The notes under the pieces were generated by a model. The model ran no database searches and was not told where the DNA came from. It saw nothing but the letters and a program-made list of their open reading frames with translations. A DNA stretch of 42,238 nt from Actinomycetota bacterium. GTDB taxonomy: Bacteria > Actinomycetota > Actinomycetes > Actinomycetales > Microbacteriaceae. How positions within the stretch are numbered: position 1 is the stretch's first letter; each line of letters starts with the position of its first letter. The position numbers and the translations under genes are program-made. The stretch spans positions 1 through 42,238 of the forward strand of contig JAIUOH010000027.1 of NCBI GenBank assembly GCA_020161315.1, read 5' to 3'. This document shows, piece after piece, positions 39,320 through 42,238 of this stretch.

Positions 39320-40861
39320 CTAAGCTGAGCGAATCCAGCGCAGCGGCACGTCGATGAACACTCGCGTGCCGCCCCGCGCGTCGGGGCCCCAGGTGATCGA
39401 ACCGCCGAGTTCACCCTCGACGAGCGTGCGCACAATCTGCGTGCCGAGCCCATCACCGACCGTGCCGCCAGGCAAACCGGTTCCGGTATCGACCACCTCG
39501 ACGGCGAGCCGTGTGTCGCTGCGCTCAGCGGTGATATTGACCTCGCCCTCGCGGCCCGCGAGACCGTGCTCGACCGCATTCGTCACGATCTCAGTGAGCG
39601 CGAGCGCAAGCGGGGTCGCGTACTCACTCGGCAGCTCACCGAAACGCCCCTGCTTGTGCGGGTGCACCGTGGTGCCGTGCAGGCTCGCAACCTCGGCTGC
39701 AAGGCCAAGCACCCGCGCAAACACCACGTCAAAGTCAACGATCTGCGAGAGGCCTGTCGAGAGGGTGTCGTGCACCACAGCGATGGCGGCGACCCGACGC
39801 ATGGCCTGACCGAGCACCTCTTTCGCCTCTTCGCTGCGGGCACGACGCGCCTGCACGCGCAACAGTGACGCCACAGTCTGCAGGTTGTTCTTCACCCGGT
39901 GGTGAATCTCTCGAATCGTCGCGTCTTTCGTGATGAGCTCTTGCTCCTGCTGGCGCAGCCCAGTCACATCGCGGGTGAGCACGATGCCGCCCACACGCTC
40001 CTCATCTCGAATCACGGGAATCGCGCGCAGCGTGACCACGCGGCCGTTGATCTCAACGTCGGCCCGCTTCGCCACGCGCCCCTGAGCGATCAGCGGCAGC
40101 GACTCGTTCGTATCGAACTGCCCCTTCACAAGCTCTGCGATGACGTCAGAGAACTTCTCACCCTCAAGCTCATCGCGATACCCGAGCAGCGTAAACGCCG
40201 ACTGAGTGTTCGGGCTGGCGAAGGTCACATCGCCGTCGGTGTTGATGCGCACTAGTCCGTCAGATGCGCGCGGGGCTCCGCGCTCACGCCCGCGCGTGCT
40301 GCCGGGCGACGGGAAAAGACCCTGCTGAATCATCGAGAACACATCGTCGGCGACCTCGCGAAACGCCTTGCCGATGTGCGTGGCGTACTGCGGGTCGGAG
40401 GGGCTCGTGTGAACGGTGACAACGGCGAACGGTTCGGTCGGCCCGCCAATAGTCGAGATCACACCAGTGTCGGTGTTGCGCGCGGTCTCTGTCGATCCCG
40501 CGCCCCCCTCGTCTCGCATACTCACCGAGTAGGCCGTGAGCTTCATGGCGGTCTCTTCGTACCAGACGGGGGCACGAGACGATGCTGGCTCGCGGGTCAT
40601 CATGGTCTCGTCGACCACCTCACGCCAGTCATCGCGAATAAAGTCGCCGATGATGTCGCGATAGAACAGTGTGACCGACCCCGCCGGGCGGCTGTGGGCA
40701 ACGGCAATATAGGTCGAGTCTTTCGTGGGCACCCAAAGCACAACATCGCCGAGCGCGAGGTCGGCGAGCAGCGGCCAGTCAAGGGTGAGCAGCTCAAGCC
40801 AGTCGAGCTGCTCATCGCTCAGGCCGGAATATTTGCTTGCGAGGTTACGAAGGGTAGACAC
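39320..40861 (-). CDS. pdtaS: PdtaS-like sensor histidine kinase (GAF-PAS-HisKA_2)
   Basis: This 513-residue cytosolic kinase has an N-terminal GAF-like domain (about 1-175, LASKYSGLSDEQLDWLELL at the start), a PAS domain (about 200-305, including FASPNTQSAFTLLGY), a HisKA_2 phospho-acceptor region REIHHRVKNNLQTV (His320/His321), and an ATPase domain with LTEIVTNAVEHG and DTGTGLPGG. The architecture matches mycobacterial PdtaS, which signals to the RNA-binding antiterminator PdtaR. No pdtaR gene is in the window, consistent with the unlinked arrangement in mycobacteria. It diverges from the Rv3235-family gene. Confidence 0.92.
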   Translation of the reverse strand: MSTLRNLASKYSGLSDEQLDWLELLTLDWPLLADLALGDVVLWVPTKDSTYIAVAHSRPAGSVTLFYRDIIGDFIRDDWREVVDETMMTREPASSRAPVWYEETAMKLTAYSVSMRDEGGAGSTETARNTDTGVISTIGGPTEPFAVVTVHTSPSDPQYATHIGKAFREVADDVFSMIQQGLFPSPGSTRGRERGAPRASDGLVRINTDGDVTFASPNTQSAFTLLGYRDELEGEKFSDVIAELVKGQFDTNESLPLIAQGRVAKRADVEINGRVVTLRAIPVIRDEERVGGIVLTRDVTGLRQQEQELITKDATIREIHHRVKNNLQTVASLLRVQARRARSEEAKEVLGQAMRRVAAIAVVHDTLSTGLSQIVDFDVVFARVLGLAAEVASLHGTTVHPHKQGRFGELPSEYATPLALALTEIVTNAVEHGLAGREGEVNITAERSDTRLAVEVVDTGTGLPGGTVGDGLGTQIVRTLVEGELGGSITWGPDARGGTRVFIDVPLRWIRSA

Positions 40862-40944
40862 GATCTCAGCTTAGAGGGATTGCAGGCAAACGATCTCGCC
40901 GAACAGCATCACCTGGGTGCAAACGCGCTGGTGAAAATCACCTC

Positions 40945-40975
40945 TTGACGCGCCATAGTCGTTGCGTCTTATTGT
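40945..40975 (+). promoter_or_regulatory. Candidate promoter for the Rv3235-family gene
   Basis: TTGACG (40945-40950) and TTATTG (40969-40974) are separated by 18 bp, a good vegetative-type promoter about 70 bp before the start codon at 41047. A strong AAGGAGG lies four bases before that ATG. Confidence 0.6.
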
Positions 40976-41046
40976 GTCCTTCACAGCAAAATAAAACGAC
41001 TCTCCCTGGGGGCCTCGAGTGAGTCAATATCCTTCAAGGAGGCCCC

Positions 41047-41436
41047 ATGTACGCAATCAGTGCCGACCACACTCTTGGCAGTGATCCCGCTGAGCTCATA
41101 CCCGACCCGGACGCGAAATTTGTTCGGCTGCTCGCAGCCCACGCGTTTGAAGCAGTGGAGGGGTTGCGCAGCATCACCCAGTTGGGTGCCGCGCTGTCGG
41201 TTGGTGCCGCCCGCCAACTTGCTGTACAGAGAAACGCGTTGCGCGAGCGCAACTTCATCAACCACGACACGAGAGTGTGCGTCGCCAGCCCGGGCAGAAT
41301 GCGCCTCTGCAGGCTGCTTCCCAGTGTTGCCGAGGCGGCGGTCGTGCTGCACACCGAACGCAAGGCACACGTGGTTGCACTGCGTCTCGAGTGGGTGCGA
41401 GGCCGTTGGCGCGCGAGTGAGGTGCATATCTTGTAG
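41047..41436 (+). CDS. Rv3235-family protein
   Basis: This 129-residue protein matches the actinobacterial Rv3235/DUF6459 family: a helical first half (KFVRLLAAHAFEAVEGLRSITQLGAALS) and a beta-rich second half (VCVASPGRMRLCRL, then EAAVVLHTERKAHVVALRLEWVRGRWRASEVHIL). The function is unknown. It is commonly close to secA2/hpf-type or pdtaS/whiB genes in actinobacteria, and it is next to pdtaS here. The start at ATG 41047 is fixed by the strong AAGGAGG just upstream. It stands alone, converging with the MetQ gene. Confidence 0.85.
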   Translation: MYAISADHTLGSDPAELIPDPDAKFVRLLAAHAFEAVEGLRSITQLGAALSVGAARQLAVQRNALRERNFINHDTRVCVASPGRMRLCRLLPSVAEAAVVLHTERKAHVVALRLEWVRGRWRASEVHIL

Positions 41437-41523
41437 CGGCGGCGTCCGCATCGACCGCGTCTACTGCATCGGCCGCATCGACTGAGCCGACCGTGCCTGC
41501 TGCGCCGCCTCTACGCAGCAGCA

Positions 41524-41554
41524 AGGCCGCCCCAGGTATTCCCTGAGACGGCCT
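41524..41554. terminator. Hairpin between the Rv3235-family gene and metQ
   Basis: An imperfect stem pairs AGGCCG... with ...CGGCCT across 41524-41554. It is located between converging stops (41436 and 41595) and probably terminates both. The preceding stretch 41445-41480 has several GCATCGAC/GGCCGC-like short repeats without evident role. Confidence 0.55.
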
Positions 41555-41594
41555 CACTGTGATTGGGTGCGCCGCGAATCAGCGCATCGAAACC

Positions 41595-42238
41595 TTAGAA
41601 CGCGGGCGAAACGTCGCCACCCGGCCAGGTCTTCTCGATGAATGCCTTCGTCTCGGGCGAGGTCAGCAGTTCGTCGAGCTTCAGCAGGCGCGGGTCGTTC
41701 TTGTCTGCAGCGCGCACGGTCAAGAAGTTCGCGTAGATGTTGCCCTCGAGCGGCTCAACGATCAGGGCGTCCTTCAGCGTGAAACCTGCGTCAAGAAAGT
41801 AGTTGCCGTTGAGAATGCCGAGGTCGACGTCTGCGAGCGCACGAGCCTGCGAGGCGGGGTCTGCTTCGATGAAGTCGAAGCCGCGCGGGTTGTACTTCTT
41901 GTCGCCCTCGATGGCGAGCACGCTGAGTTCGCTGACCTCGCCCTCCCCCGGCAGCGTCACAAGGCCTTCTTGCGCGAGCAGGTTGAGCGCGCGCTCCTGG
42001 TTCGAAGCATCGTTGGTGACGCTGATGGTTGCGCCATCGGGCAGATCGGCAAGGCTCTTGTGCTTCTCCGAGAACGCGGCATACGGCTCGACATGCACGT
42101 CGCTGAGCGGCACAATGTCGTAGCCGAACTCTTCGACCTGAGCGTCAAGGTAGGGGCGGTGCTGGAAGTAGTTCGCTTCGACCTCGCCCTCAGAGAGCCA
42201 GCGGTTGCCCAGCGGGTAGTCGCTGAACGGCTTGATCT
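41595..42238 (-). CDS. metQ: MetQ/NlpA-family methionine-binding lipoprotein (5' end outside window)
   Basis: The visible 214 residues are the C-terminal part of a MetQ-type solute-binding protein: EVEANYFQHRPYLD, VHVEPYAAFSEKHKSLADLPDGATISVTNDASNQERALNLL, GNYFLDAG, and the end TWPGGDVSPAF. This family binds methionine outside the cell for the MetNI importer. The frame stays open to the right edge, so the gene is cut by the window; the signal peptide and any upstream control element (such as a methionine riboswitch) cannot be seen. It ends 160 bp from the Rv3235-family gene with a hairpin between. Confidence 0.94.
   Translation of the reverse strand, partial: IKPFSDYPLGNRWLSEGEVEANYFQHRPYLDAQVEEFGYDIVPLSDVHVEPYAAFSEKHKSLADLPDGATISVTNDASNQERALNLLAQEGLVTLPGEGEVSELSVLAIEGDKKYNPRGFDFIEADPASQARALADVDLGILNGNYFLDAGFTLKDALIVEPLEGNIYANFLTVRAADKNDPRLLKLDELLTSPETKAFIEKTWPGGDVSPAF

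Noticed and set aside
41445-41480. GCATCGAC-like short repeats as a functional array
   Set aside because: Units are few, irregular and short; no structure or protein-coding sense.

Overview
The window is about 42 kb of high-GC, gene-dense DNA from an actinobacterium. Mycoredoxin, a PdtaS-type kinase, an Rv3235-family protein, a protein O-mannosyltransferase, WXG100/EccC genes, a GluABCD-type transporter and a short NusA together point to the order Micrococcales, probably the family Microbacteriaceae; a Leucobacter-like genus is my best guess, from gene content only. No rRNA, tRNA, CRISPR array, IS transposase or phage gene was seen.

Layout, left to right. 0.2-3.7 kb: mycoredoxin (+), then phosphofructokinase and a SNF2 helicase (-). 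3.9-23.1 kb: the widely conserved nusA-ylxR-infB-rbfA-truB-ribF translation cluster, all on the minus strand but strongly interrupted. mutY (+) lies between truB and rbfA. A DUF805 membrane protein, an AraC-type regulator and a VOC protein (+) lie between rbfA and infB. A 7 kb block lies between ylxR and nusA: glutamate-type ABC transporter gluABCD, an orphan TAXI binding lipoprotein, and an OmpR-type two-component system. 23.2-31.3 kb: a type VII secretion (T7SS) locus (FHA-containing EccC/EssC ATPase, lipoprotein, DUF1023 hydrolase, small helical protein, WXG100 protein) lies between nusA and proS, where rimP is usually found. 31.6-35.0 kb: proS (-) and a protein O-mannosyltransferase (+). 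35.0-39.2 kb: an envelope-stress-like module with a NarL-type regulator, a PspC-domain kinase and, divergently, a PspC/LiaF-like membrane protein plus a small membrane protein. 39.3-42.2 kb: PdtaS-like kinase (-), Rv3235-family protein (+) and the 3' part of a MetQ-type lipoprotein gene (-) that runs off the window.

The most interesting points are as follows. (1) The response regulator-kinase-TAXI operon and the adjacent gluABCD operon each carry helically phased CTCAAG direct repeats upstream, in the same orientation. This suggests one regulon in which an orphan TAXI protein may be the extracytoplasmic sensor for glutamate-type amino-acid uptake. (2) The WXG100 gene at the head of the T7SS operon has an in-frame amber codon at codon 30, with the rest of the family-like sequence intact after it. 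(3) The 3' end of nusA carries a long inverted repeat and an imperfect direct duplication, exactly at the junction with the transporter/two-component block. (4) There are several palindromic repeat elements, one of them inside a coding sequence, and an apparently over-represented CGAGGATC octamer. All calls are by eye from sequence; no database search was run.
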